Below, one piece after another: positions 33,035 through 43,255 of a stretch of DNA of 64,000 nt. This DNA comes from Lunularia cruciata (lineage: Eukaryota > Streptophyta > Marchantiopsida > Lunulariales > Lunulariaceae): assembly GCA_948567375.1 (NCBI GenBank), contig OX419755.1, forward strand, positions 8,499,001 through 8,563,000. The letters are read 5' to 3'. A program made the translations under genes and the position numbers. The number at the start of each line of letters is the position of its first letter. The stretch's first letter is position 1. The notes beneath the pieces were generated by a model. That model made no database searches and was not told where the DNA came from. It saw nothing but the letters and a program-made list of their open reading frames with translations.

Positions 33035-33990
33035 GGGTCTATAACCCCCTCCTCAAATGGTAGCATAGCGTAAAGTATCTCTATGCTGAGCAATCGCCAA
33101 GTTCTCAAAGGCCATCGGCATCACTCTCCGAAAGATCTCTGCCCGTTGAGAACATGCGCTCATCCATACATTGGGGTCATCCAAGTCCAAAACTACAGTA
33201 GCATCTCGACGAATGGCTACAAGTAAATCTGGATCTCGTCCATAGAGTAGAAATTATGGAGAGAAGGATGCTAAGGAGGCTTGCCGGCTGAACCAATAGC
33301 CCATGGCCAACCAAGGTAACTAGAGATCCCAATCTCCCTAGTGGCCTCTCTGCAAACCATACTTTTGCAATCCTCTCTTCACCGTCTGAACCACTCTCTT
33401 TGCTAAGCCATCTGCCTCAGGGTGATCTCGGGATGTTGTACGATGATCAATCAAAGCCTTGTCACACAAGACCTGAAACTCCCCCAAGAACTTTGTACCC
33501 TGATTAGTAAAACCTCAGCTGGTGCACCAAAATGACTAAGAACTCAATCCAGGAACAAGTAAGTTGTCCCTTCACTAGACTTGTCAAGAAGTGCCACCAA
33601 CTCAATCCACTTGGAGAAGTGCTCCACCATCACCAAAACATACCGATGATGTGTCACAGTCAGCGGTAAAGGTCCGGCAAAGTCCAAACTCCAATGGTAA
33701 CCCAATCCCATGATAGGTAATGGGTGTAATTGTGGCGTAAGAGCATTGAATGATGCTCTAACTTGGTCACAAACCACACATCTGGCAACAAACTGTTGTA
33801 CCTCGGTCTGCATATCGTGCCACCAATAATGACTCTGGAGTAAGCTATATGTACGCTTTACTCCAAAATGTCCTAGCTCCTCATGAGCATGACGGACCAA
33901 CTGTGGTCTTTGTGATGGAAGTGGTACTACTCGCACTCTACCATCCTCCCATACACGCAAAAGGTGTCTACCCTCCAATCTGAACCATCT
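33035..33990 (-). pseudogene. E4 integrase core
   Basis: The frame open at 33978-33544 has the zinc domain (HAHEELGHFGVKRTYSLLQ ... CVVCDQ) and first Asp in WSLDFAGPL. Downstream, after a stop and a frameshift, LTNQGTKFLGE shows Asn at the second catalytic position, and HPEADGLAKRVVQ shows Lys where Glu is expected. Two of three catalytic acids are thus lost. The rest, down to about 33035, matches the integrase C-terminal region. Confidence 0.88.
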
Positions 33991-33993
33991 GGC

Positions 33994-34650
33994 TCACTGA
34001 AGAACACGGTTTCTCTCCTTGGCCCCAACTGTGCCACCCACAACACCAGTGCAAAGATAGTCTATCACTAAGACATCATCATGAATGTCTCGCTGAACTA
34101 TACCAATATCTTCACTCTCTGGATCTGTGACCTCAATAACTCCTCTTGTATGCGCTGAGAGAGATACCACCAAAGCCTCTGCAAATATACACAGAAAGGC
34201 CGATGCATGCCAACCTGGCACCATCTCCTCATCTGTCTCACCATGCCAACGTGCTCCGGTCTGATCCTGCTGGTTGGGACATGGGTTTCTACTCAACCCA
34301 TCTGCATCACGGTTCACCACTCCAGGTCTGTGAACAACCGTGAAATCATACTCCTGTAAAATCAGAGCCCATCCTGCAAGCTTCCCTGAAAGCTTATCGG
34401 ACTCCATCAACCACTTCAGTGGCTGATGATCAGTGATGAGAGTGAAGGGGTTATCAAATAGGTAACATCGGAAATTTGCTACTGCCCAAACTGCTGCCAA
34501 GCACTCTCCCTCATATGAACTATACTTTGCCTCTGCTGAATTGTTGGAGCGACTAGCATAGGCCACCACAAACTCCTTCTCCTCATCATCATGCTAGGTG
34601 AGCACCGCTCCAAGCCCCAACATACTCCAATCAGTGTGAACTTGAAATGG
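33994..34650 (-). pseudogene. E4 RNase H
   Basis: The frame open at 34569-33994 has VAYASRSNNSAEAKYSSYEG, CLAAVWAVANFRCYLF, TLITDHQPLKWLMES and NRDADGLSRNP. A stop near 34594 precedes it. Ty3-type RNase H. Confidence 0.9.
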
Positions 34651-35526
34651 TCATCCCCTGATCGGTCTCCTGAAAATAGGAGCAGATGTCAACCTCTCCT
34701 TGAGCTCTACAAAAGCTCTCTCCTGCTCATCTCCCCAACACCACTCCTGTGTAAGCTTGGTCAGCTTTGTCAAGGCCTTGGCAATGGCACTAAATCCTCT
34801 AACATAGCGGCGATAGAAGTTTGCCAACCCAAGGGATGCTCGCACTCTGCTCACATCCGTAGGCCGAGGAATATGTGCAATAGCCTCCACCTTGGTCTGT
34901 TGAACACCAAGTCCTCCGGGGTAGATAGTGTGACCCAAATACTCAACCTGCTCGTGGAAGAACCTACACTTCCCAGGATGTAGTTTGAGTCCATGAGATC
35001 TCAACCTCTCAAACACCTCCAACAATTGTCTCTCATGCTCCTCCATAGTAGTGCTATAAACCAAAATGCCATCATTATAGCACCAAGTAAAATCCAATCC
35101 AGCTAGGATCCTATCCATGACCCTCTGGAACTCAGCAAGAGCGTTCTTCAACCCAAATGGCAGGAACCTCCACTCATGTAACACATCCTTACCGTGAGGA
35201 TCAATAGCCCAAACTGCTGTCTTGGACTTATCCTCCTCCCTAATCGGTAACTGATAATATCCCGCTTGAAGATCCAAAGTACTGAAGACCTTTGCATGCC
35301 CAATCGCATCAAAAATCTCCTTCGGTGTAGGCATGGCATACCGATCAGCCCTGGTCTGTCGGTTGATAGGACGGTAATCTTCACACATCCGCCTATCTGT
35401 ATAGTTGCCATGCATATCCTTCTTGGCTGGCATCACTGTCGCTGATGCATACTCTCCATGTGAAATCTCCACCAAACCAGCCTCAAAAAGGTCACTACTC
35501 CGGCTCTGAATCAATGTCCTCTCCAT
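34651..35526 (-). pseudogene. E4 reverse transcriptase
   Basis: An open 291-codon frame with RRMCEDYRPINRQTRADRY, FSTLDLQAGYYQLPI (first Asp), LPFGLKNALAEFQRVMDRIL, and CYNDGILVYS where Y-I-D-D-I is expected. The second active-site Asp is Gly, so it should be inactive. Thumb and connection (VEYLGHTIYPGGL, RASLGLANFYRRYVRG) are well kept. It continues in the same frame as the upstream methyltransferase segment, apart from stops. Confidence 0.92.
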
Positions 35527-35760
35527 ATCACTATATCAATAAGGACGTCGGAAAACTGGTGTGTTGCTAGTCAGCTCAATCCGTATACCTGGTCCCTTCA
35601 GAGCAACCAAATCCTTCATATTGAAGGCAAACCAACTTGTGTGACTCCTTAAGAACCTCCAAACCCTCTGTCTTTCCTCTCCAGTAAGCTTGGGTCCAAG
35701 ATCTGGCTCCCAAGTATCCTCTGTAACTGTAGTAGGAGTGGAAGACGTACTGACTGGCTG

Positions 35761-37316
35761 CTACACTGGGCCCTTGGGAGCAATAGTGTCATGCTCCCAA
35801 CCACTAGAGGTCCCAACCTCTGTGTGAAAAACTCCCTCCACTTTGGCTGCAAGCTCCACACGTCCTCTAGCTGCATCCTTTGTGGACCAAGGGTGTAATC
35901 CAAGTAGCCCACTCTCACCTAGATGGACTCCAAGTAGACCACTCTCCCTAGTAGCTATTGGATGTGTCCCAAGAATACCCTGTCCACTCGGTCCATCGCC
36001 CCTAGCATGTGCCTGAATCGTCTTGATAGGCACAGGGCTCACAAGTGTCCGAGTGGTGATGCCTATCAAGCCCATCCTACGTTGCTCTGCCAAGCCAAGG
36101 CTCACAATCCAGGTCAAATAGTTCAGGTCCATAGCCTGACCTAACACCTAACGCCTAGATGCCTCTGACACTACTGGAACAGCAGTAATACCATTGCAAA
36201 AACCCATCACCCGCTCTCTCTCATCAACATTGGGCTCCACCAACTGCTGTAACTGTGAGTCCCAAACAAGTCCAGGTCCTCCCTCTCAAAAAGCATGAGA
36301 GCCAAGGACACTCATGAGTGTGGGAAATGCAGCTCTAGGCTGTCCAACTAAGTTTACCACTGCCATAGGTGACCTATCAGCCACTCCCACTGTCTGAGAC
36401 TGGCGTCCAACATCCAAGATATCATCAACAAGAATGTGGTCTAGTCGCTGAATCCCATCATAACTACGTTGTAGAACCTCTCTGGGTAAGAGGTTCGTCC
36501 ACCAAAGACAAAGACGATGAGCTTGTGATCCCACTCTGGTTGCATCTAACAATACAGCAGGTCCCATCCATAAATGGACCTGATGTGTACTCGCCACCAC
36601 TCTAGTGCAAGAATCACCCATCAATGGAATGTTCTCCAAAAGGTAAGCTAGAGAAACAGATTGATGAACTTGGAGATGTCGTAGTATCTGTAACATCTCC
36701 CAAAACACACCAGAACAAGGATCCTGAAGATCCAAACCGTGGCCCGCACGTGTATGTCCCTGACATGGCCATCCAGCACCAAGTGAATAGGCCCATGTCT
36801 CTCTAGGTCATGCGCCCCTGGGAGTAAGGAAATGTCTCCTGGTAAGGACTTTTGGTAACCTCTGACTGATGACATCGGTAATAACTCCGGATACCGATAG
36901 GCCAAGTGTGCCACATGATGTAGAGAGACTTGCCTAATAGTCTCATCTCTCTCTACATACAAGTACCTCTGTACTCAAATACCTGCCTATAACACCACAG
37001 CTAGTTTGGTGCTGATCCCACCAAACAACTCCAATAGGCATATCCCCTCTACTGGATACTGCCAAGCAATGAGTGTGGTATCCAGAGGTGTAAAAGCAAT
37101 TGCCTCTGGAGGCTCATCCTCACACTCATCTCCTGATGGTACAAAGGCTCCACTCCAAGCCAACTGCACCAACTGATTTGCATGATGCTGCAATGCCTCC
37201 TCTGAACTCCACAATGGAACATCCAAGGTGGATGGAACAATCCCACTTGTACTCCAAAGCCGAGTGATCTCCTTTGGTACTGGAGTATCCACTGCATGGG
37301 CATTTCCCTCCAACAA
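35761..37316 (-). pseudogene. C5-cytosine DNA methyltransferase domain fused upstream of E4 RT
   Basis: The minus-strand translation shows the C5-methyltransferase motifs in the usual order over about 305 residues: I, CLLELFGGISTKLAVVL (37037-36990); a YVERDE segment that would bind the cofactor; IV, AGWPCQGHTRAGHG with the catalytic Cys (Pro-Cys codons 36767-36762); VI, LLENIPLMGD (near 36636); VIII, VGSQAHRLCLWWTN (36537-36493); IX, RSPMAVVN; X, VLGQAMDLN (near 36125). About 95 residues of unknown type precede motif I, and a spacer leads into RT. Two stops near 36985, a frameshift near 36775 and stops near 36284, 36150 and 35761 disrupt it. The motifs are not permuted as in plant DRM enzymes. 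Likely role: methylating cytosines in DNA; target unknown. Confidence 0.85.
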
Positions 37317-37344
37317 GTCACCAGGCCAAGTGAAAGATTTAGCT

Positions 37345-39098
37345 CAAACTCGGCTTTCATTGTCTCCTTCTCCTTCTCCTTCTGTACAACCTTCTCCTCC
37401 TGATTACAAAGTAACACTCGTAATCGGTCTTCTTCTTGGTATTGTGCCGCCAACTCTCTTTGCCAGAGTTGCTTCTTCTCTTCCATACTCTCCATCACTC
37501 TATCGAGCTCCTGATCTTTTGCTGCTACTCTTGCCATAGCATGGATTACTTCTACTCTTGAATCAACAAATTGCTGCTTCAAGATTTTGTATTCTGCTAC
37601 TTGTCTCTCTCTTGCTATGTCACTCTTCCTCACAAGATCCTCTTGATAGCTCACTTCTCTCTTCAGGTCTTCAATTACCTGACTTCTCTCTATTGCCTCC
37701 GCTCGTAGTACTTCCCGTTCCTCCTCACCTCGGGTTACACTCTTCTTCAACTCCAAGTTCTCTGCTTCTAATCGCGCTAACACCTGCAACACAATCGTCA
37801 CCTCCGGACATATCGACTGCATCTCCTTCTTCTTGTGCTCCAACTTCACCAACAATGGACACACAATTTCTTGCAAGTACTCCACTCCATTTCTCGCAAC
37901 TACTTCTTCCTGCATAGAAATCTCCTTCCTTACCTCTTCTTCACCCGATACTCGCCTTCTCCTTTGCAGTCTTTGTATCGGAATTGACGCCTCACTTCCC
38001 AAGCTTTCTCTGACCTCTTCCTTCACTTTACTCGGCCCCGCTTTACACTTCACTTTACGTCTTGAGCGAACTCCTCGCTGTACTACGATCTTCCTTTCCT
38101 CGGGCACAGTTACTTTGTCCTCCAACTGTGTGTTGTCTTTGGCCTCCATCTCAGCTTGCACTTCTTCTTCTTTGTATCCGTCAGCTGCTGGCGCAGATGT
38201 CATCTCTCCCACTTCATCACTATCGCTGCTCGTATCTCCACTCTGCAATGTTAGCTCAGGCTCCTCCTCGTGTTCCGAGTCTTCTGTTTTGAGCTTGGCA
38301 TCTCCTTCTGAGTCCTCATCCTCCTACTCAATTACCACCATACCTTGCCTCGAGTTACTTCTGTGCATCTTCTGAGGTATCTTGATATCTTTGGCTTCAC
38401 CTTGCCGACCTCTCTTCTTTGATTTAGCAGTGCTTGCTTCTATCTCCATGCTCTTACCCGTCTTCATGTAGTATTCATCAGTGCTTCGGATTTGGAGAAT
38501 GTACTGCTGTTCCTCCATGTCGACTTCTCTTCTCAAGTCGGGATGGAAATGAGACACCATTTTGCTTTGCTCCACCGAATTGAGCAAATTCAACCCGAGG
38601 TAAAAATGTGCTGCAAATGGCACGATGTAGTGTGGTGGCCACTTATCCTGCAAATTCCATACCATCTGTCTCGTCCTCCCATGGAAGCATCTTGCCCAAT
38701 TAATAGGCCCTCTTGCAAACAACTAATGGAAGAACACCGCTTGGTGTTTCATCACATAAGTTGTTCTCTTTGGCTTCAAGATTGCCATGAGAGCACTCAC
38801 GATCCCTCTCTTCACTGGATCCTTGTAACTCTCAACCTTATACCCATTCTTTGTTCTCTTTGAAGAGAAAGCGTTCCTCACTTCATGAGTTTCCTGAGCT
38901 ATCTCTCCCTTCCCCAAGAACGTGGCTCCTTGCTCCAAGCCTACCTCCTTCCCGAGTACGAGTCTCCAATCCGACTCTGTCCAGCGAGCCGGATTTCCTC
39001 TCTTCTCCTCTTCTTTGGGTCCATCGAGACACTTACTCTCGATGATTTCTGTCATGAATCCTGGAAACTTACATTCCAATTCCATGCCAAAAAGGAGT
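37345..39098 (-). mobile_element. Captured fragment of a family-L LTR ORF inside E4
   Basis: On minus, a single frame runs from about 39085 to 37349 with only two stops (near 38722 and 38330). It covers residues from FMTEIIESKCLDGPKEE through KPKRTTYVMKHQAVFFH, the acidic linker (SGDTSSDSDEVGEMTSAP) and the coiled coil, to KEKETMKAEFE. Neither LTR end is present. It lies between E4 protease and methyltransferase and is in the protease frame. It resembles the E5/E1 subtype (EEEVQAEMEAKDN) more than the surrounding E3 LTR. A 37-bp duplication marks its right edge. Confidence 0.82.
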
Positions 39099-39160
39099 GA
39101 TGTACTGTGTCAAACCACCACATTCCAGTTCCATGTGATGTATTGTGTCGAACCACCACC
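39085..39160. repeat. Roughly 37-bp duplication at the edge of the captured fragment
   Basis: TGATGTACTGTGTCAAACCACCAC followed by ATTCCAGTTCCATG is repeated as TGATGTATTGTGTCGAACCACCAC. The ATTCCARTTCCATG word belongs to the LTR ORF, the rest to E4. So the junction itself was duplicated after capture. Confidence 0.7.
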
Positions 39161-39319
39161 AAGAGATGTCTGGATCTGAAATGGACACCTCTCCACATCA
39201 GTCTTCTGTAACTCCAGACCAACAACTGCAACCTTCCCCAACATAAGAGGCTGCGCACCAGAGTCTAACAAGACTCTCTGTGGTGTATAGACCTTCCCTG
39301 AAGGTCCCACCCTAAACAA
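39110..39319 (-). pseudogene. E4 aspartic protease N-terminal part
   Basis: The minus frame reads VLLDSGAQPLMLGKVAVVGL, the D-S-G-A active-site loop of a retroviral-type protease, after YTPQR. The protease is cut off after about 45 residues by the captured LTR-ORF fragment, so its C-terminal half is missing or displaced. Confidence 0.75.
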
Positions 39320-41350
39320 AAAATCCCCCTTTGGTTATCCAATAGGACAACACCAGGTGTAAACCGCGCTCTCTCAAAGGCCGGTCTAGCTGGCAACTTC
39401 TCCAGTCTAGCCGCTGCTGCCTGCCATAAACCACTGGTCGCTGAACGGATCCCATGCTCCTCAACCAAGTCAGCTCCACTACCAACCACCTTTGCTCTAG
39501 TAGTAGGAACTGCACCATTCCTACTCTCACACAACATGGCAGCCAACCGGAACATTGGGGCTGGGTCAACTCCCAATTTAAACATGTCATTGGCTGAAAA
39601 CAAAGGATGCTGCATAATCAACTAAGCCGCCCCCAACATCATGCTAGACTCAGTCTGTGTAGTAGTAGGAGGCTGACTAGTAGGTAGTCCATCATGTACT
39701 CCATCACCACCTACCACACCTGCACTGGGACGTCTAGAACCCATGGATGTCGTCTGCAATGCCTCAGATAGCATGAAAGACTGGGGAAGTTTGACCTGTC
39801 TCCCAACCTCTCCTCTCTGTAGGTCCAACTCCACTGATGCTCCTCTAGGCTTTGGAGCACGTACTGCACTCCTAGTCACTGCTGCACATGCATCCACCTG
39901 TGCTGCTCCGCACATGAAGTCCAAAGCATCTCTATCACCAGCATATGAGGTGGAAGCCTCAACACCCGAATCTGATCTCCTCTGAGCAATAGCTATACTA
40001 GCCAACCTCTGCTCCAACTGCTCAATCCGAGTAGCCATAGCTATGTCAGAAGTAAGTGCAAGTACTGCACCCCTACTAGGTGTAGATCCTCTACCACCAC
40101 CTCTACCACCTCGTCCTCCATGAACTGGAGCTCCTCTACTACCTACCATAGCAGCCCTACCACTCCGTAACTCCGGGTGTAGGTCAAAACACCGGTCACT
40201 AGTGTGACCAAATCTGTGGCAGTGCTCACACTGCCTCTGTGCTGGCTGTAATGCACCAGAGGTATCAGGTCTGCTGCCCTGAGTACACTCTCTCCTTTGG
40301 TGAGGTCCACCACAAGTCCAACAAGCAACACTACTTCTCACTGGCTGCTGCTGACCCGAAAATGAGGGTAAGGGTCTAACTCCACTAGGCCCTCCACTCG
40401 CTCCATAAGATCTGGGCTGTCCACCTTGTCCTCGAAAACCAACTAGGCGTGGTGCACTCTGCTACACTCTAGAAGAAGTCACAACCGTGGATGAGGTCTC
40501 CCTACCAAATCCAGACCACTCTCTCCTCCACCATGTTGAGCTCAATACGCTCAGCCAAACCAGAGACCACTGCCAACGTGGGCGAAGTAGCCTGCAACAA
40601 CGTAGCATCACGAACTCTACGTCGCAACTCCTTGTCCAGTATCTCATACCAAAATTGGACTGCCTGGGCCTCAGTAACTCCTTGAGTGAAACTGATCAGC
40701 CGCCTCATGCAAGTGTATGCCTCGCGTAGGCTCTCTCTAGCCTTCCACTGGAACTCCTGCAAGCTCCTCAGCTTGTCAGTCCGCACTCCCTGGTAGTTCT
40801 GCCTCAAACACAGGAAGAACTCCACCATGGGGTTAAACCCCGGTACCACCCCACCTCTTGCAGCGGTACATCCTCTCGTAGTAGCACTATCTCTAGCTAG
40901 TGCACCTCCACTAGCTCCACCAACACTACTTGAGCTAGAACTTGTGGGTACAGCCGATCTACTCCTGGCCACCGAGCCTGAAGTCATGGAGACATAGTGT
41001 GGAGACCAATACTATCTCCATAACTCAATCTCTTCCAAATGAGCTCTCCTGAACTCATGGTAGTCATCCATCGGCGGACCCTCCAGATGCTGGAACAACC
41101 CCTTCTATGCCATGAAGGGTGTGAACAAAGTTGGGTTCCGCATCTACTGCAGATCACACCAACTATCGAACTCCTGGATGAAGTCATCAAACTCAATGGT
41201 ACATACTGTACCAGAGTAATGCCAAGGGCCTTTGGAGGCCCCATAAATCTCGTCCATGTCCCACAACAACGGTGCGGACACACCAAGTGCACTCTCAACT
41301 GAATCAGCTCTTGTGTCGAACTCCAACTCAGAGTCAATCTCCTCCCTCAC
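39320..41350 (-). pseudogene. E4 gag with two zinc knuckles
   Basis: On minus: a poorly kept N-terminal part (41350-41144); an open capsid-like segment 40987-40502 (PMVEFFLCLRQNYQGVRTDK, SLREAYTCMRRLISF, ELRRRVRDATLL); a frameshift; then 40341-39622 with two knuckles, CWTCGGPHQRREC and CEHCHRFGHTSDRC, and a Gly/Arg-rich linker; then a further open stretch to 39265 that leads to protease. Typical plant gypsy gag layout. Stops and frameshifts throughout. Confidence 0.82.
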
Positions 41351-42803
41351 TGGGACCTAAGATACAGGCTGATACCAAGCACCACTCTGAGTAAACCCAC
41401 TGCGTACTGCAGGGCTAACTCCTCTAGAATCTCCAAAGAACTCCGTCGTGACAAAGTAACCACTCGACTCGAAAAACCAAACTTGAACCACCAACTGCAA
41501 CCGCAAGTCGCAAGTACCCCACCAAGTGCCAACACCACCACGTGCCAACACCAACTAAACACCACCCACTAATGTGACTCTAACCGAGATAACTACACTA
41601 GGGGAAGGGCAACCTGTAACCTACCATCATAACACGCACGCTCGCGGTCTGCAGGTCATCATTTCCTGCCTCACCGGAGAGAAACAAAGGTAGTCTGATT
41701 GGTCATCACTCTAGCCTCACCACCAAGAGCACACCAGAGCACCAACGCTCAAAAGTCATGGCACCTTACACAAACGTGGTGCACAAACAGGAAGTAGAGA
41801 ATGGAGGGGATCCAATCACAAGAAATCTAAACAAAAACCCTCCATCTCATAACACAACACGGGACTAACTCTGCCACCATTTGGCATTTGACATAAGAGC
41901 AGTTCGGATCTAAGTCCTAAGCTACCAGGATCACCAAGAATGGGATCAAACTGCCTCTCCTAGCCAAAGCTACATGTGTATAGATAATAGTGGCGCAGTC
42001 ACTAGGACAACAAGTGAGGGTGGACCAATTGGCTAGGGCACTAGTCTAGGAACAAGAGATCTAGGGGTCAAACCCTATTGCGCACAATCTAGCAAGAAAG
42101 GCAGATTTTGCCAACCAATGACCAAGATCTACTCTAAACTAGCTAACCTCACGCCAGCAAGCTGGCTTGCTGGCCCTTCTGGCCCTTCAAGGCCTTTGTA
42201 GCCTCTCATAGCCCACAACCCTATGCCTCGAAGCCTCTAAACGCCCAAATGAGGCCTTTCTTGTTGCCACTTCGAACCTCCTCCAAAATTGGCAAAACTT
42301 CTCCAAATCGGTGAAAGTCCTCCAAACTAGCAAAACTCCTCCAAATCTGGCCAAACAGTGAAAACTCCTCCAAATCTGGCCCAAAATCTGACGTAAATCT
42401 GACGTAAACCCTAAAGATGTTGTCCGCCAAATCCCCCGCTAACTTTCCACTTGAGCCAAATTGACAAAATGGGTTTTGCCAAATCACAATTTCATGAGAA
42501 GAGCTTCCCAACTCCACCTTCAATTTCACTTTTTGAGCACAACTCGCATCAAATTGGTCCTGCCTTCACCTCCTGAGCTCAAAATCACAACATTGCTCAA
42601 AAATTGCTCCTTCTTTGCTCAAAATTTGGCTAGCGCTTCAGCACACTGTCCGCCTAACTGCCAAATCTGCATCAACTGAACGAGCTTCTGCACACTAGGG
42701 AAACATAGAACTTGAATCGAGCTACCAAAATCCACCGAGCTTGGAGATACCACCAACACTCAACGTTCCTACACCCGATTTCCCCCTGACTTCACTTCTC
42801 TGA
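41351..42803 (-). other. E4 leader region
   Basis: I see no protein domain. On minus a TGGTGGCAGAG near 41868-41878 resembles the initiator-Met primer site TGGTATCAGAG of many plant elements (nine of eleven bases). If that is the primer site, the 5' LTR would reach there, and not stop at 42804. The repeated CTCCAAA words near 42290-42370 are local low-complexity. Confidence 0.4.
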
Positions 42804-43255
42804 TGTAATCAGATTGCTTAACAGTCTCAACTCAACTTAACTCAAATCAGTACTTGATTTGTCACTCTATAAATTGCCAACAACAGGGCACTGATTACAG
42901 TCAAGCCACACCCACTCAAGCATAGAGAATCCAGGTGACGCTCGCCGGCCTCTGTCCACCATAGCCAGGAACTCGAAGGCTCAACATCAGAGAAGTGAGC
43001 TCTCTAGTGCTCACTTCGAAACTATACCTCCCTAGACTCAAGCTAGCATTGGAACCCTAACGGTCCCACTGACGGCACACTCGATGGTGCGAACGGTGCA
43101 AAGTGACGGTGGGCCCCACCGTGAAGTCAGTACCCCGAACACCAAATTAGACTGTCAGAAAGTAGTCCTTGAGAAACTACTAGAATAACTCTAACTACTA
43201 TCACTAGAACTCCAGTGTCCGAGTAGCTAGATGCGGAACTACAAATGGCGTGACA
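42804..43255 (-). repeat. E4 5' LTR (core, 452 bp)
   Basis: On minus it starts TGTCACGCCATTTGTAG at 43255 and ends TCTGATTACA at 42804. It matches 32365-31928 closely. CTCCT follows on the plus strand. It carries an extra 10 bp (CACTCGATGG-type) near 43078, compared with the other copy. Confidence 0.82.

Larger units (their letters stand above)
31817..43255 (-). mobile_element. E4: gypsy retrotransposon encoding a DNA methyltransferase and a PHD finger
   Basis: On minus: LTR (43255-42804), leader, gag with two zinc knuckles, protease, a captured piece of family-L LTR ORF, C5-cytosine methyltransferase, RT, RNase H, integrase, PHD finger, LTR (to 31817). PR-RT-RH-INT order makes it Ty3/gypsy, of a lineage distinct from families L and E2. 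Its composition is visibly more GC-rich than its surroundings. Stops, frameshifts and catalytic substitutions show it is dead. A 5-bp target duplication supports one insertion into the E3 LTR. Confidence 0.88.

Noticed and set aside
37558..38375. Long plus-strand open frames rich in Leu and Ser opposite the captured LTR ORF
   Set aside because: They are antisense shadows of the Glu/Lys-rich coiled coil; purine-rich coding DNA leaves few stops on the other strand. The same shadows occur opposite every LTR-ORF copy.
37345..39098. Captured fragment as a solo LTR or nested insertion
   Set aside because: Neither LTR terminus nor a target duplication is present; it begins and ends within the ORF.
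42187..42529. Minus-strand open frames in the E4 leader as an extra ORF
   Set aside because: Low-complexity CTCCAAA repeats keep the frame open in overlapping registers; no domain and no second copy to compare.
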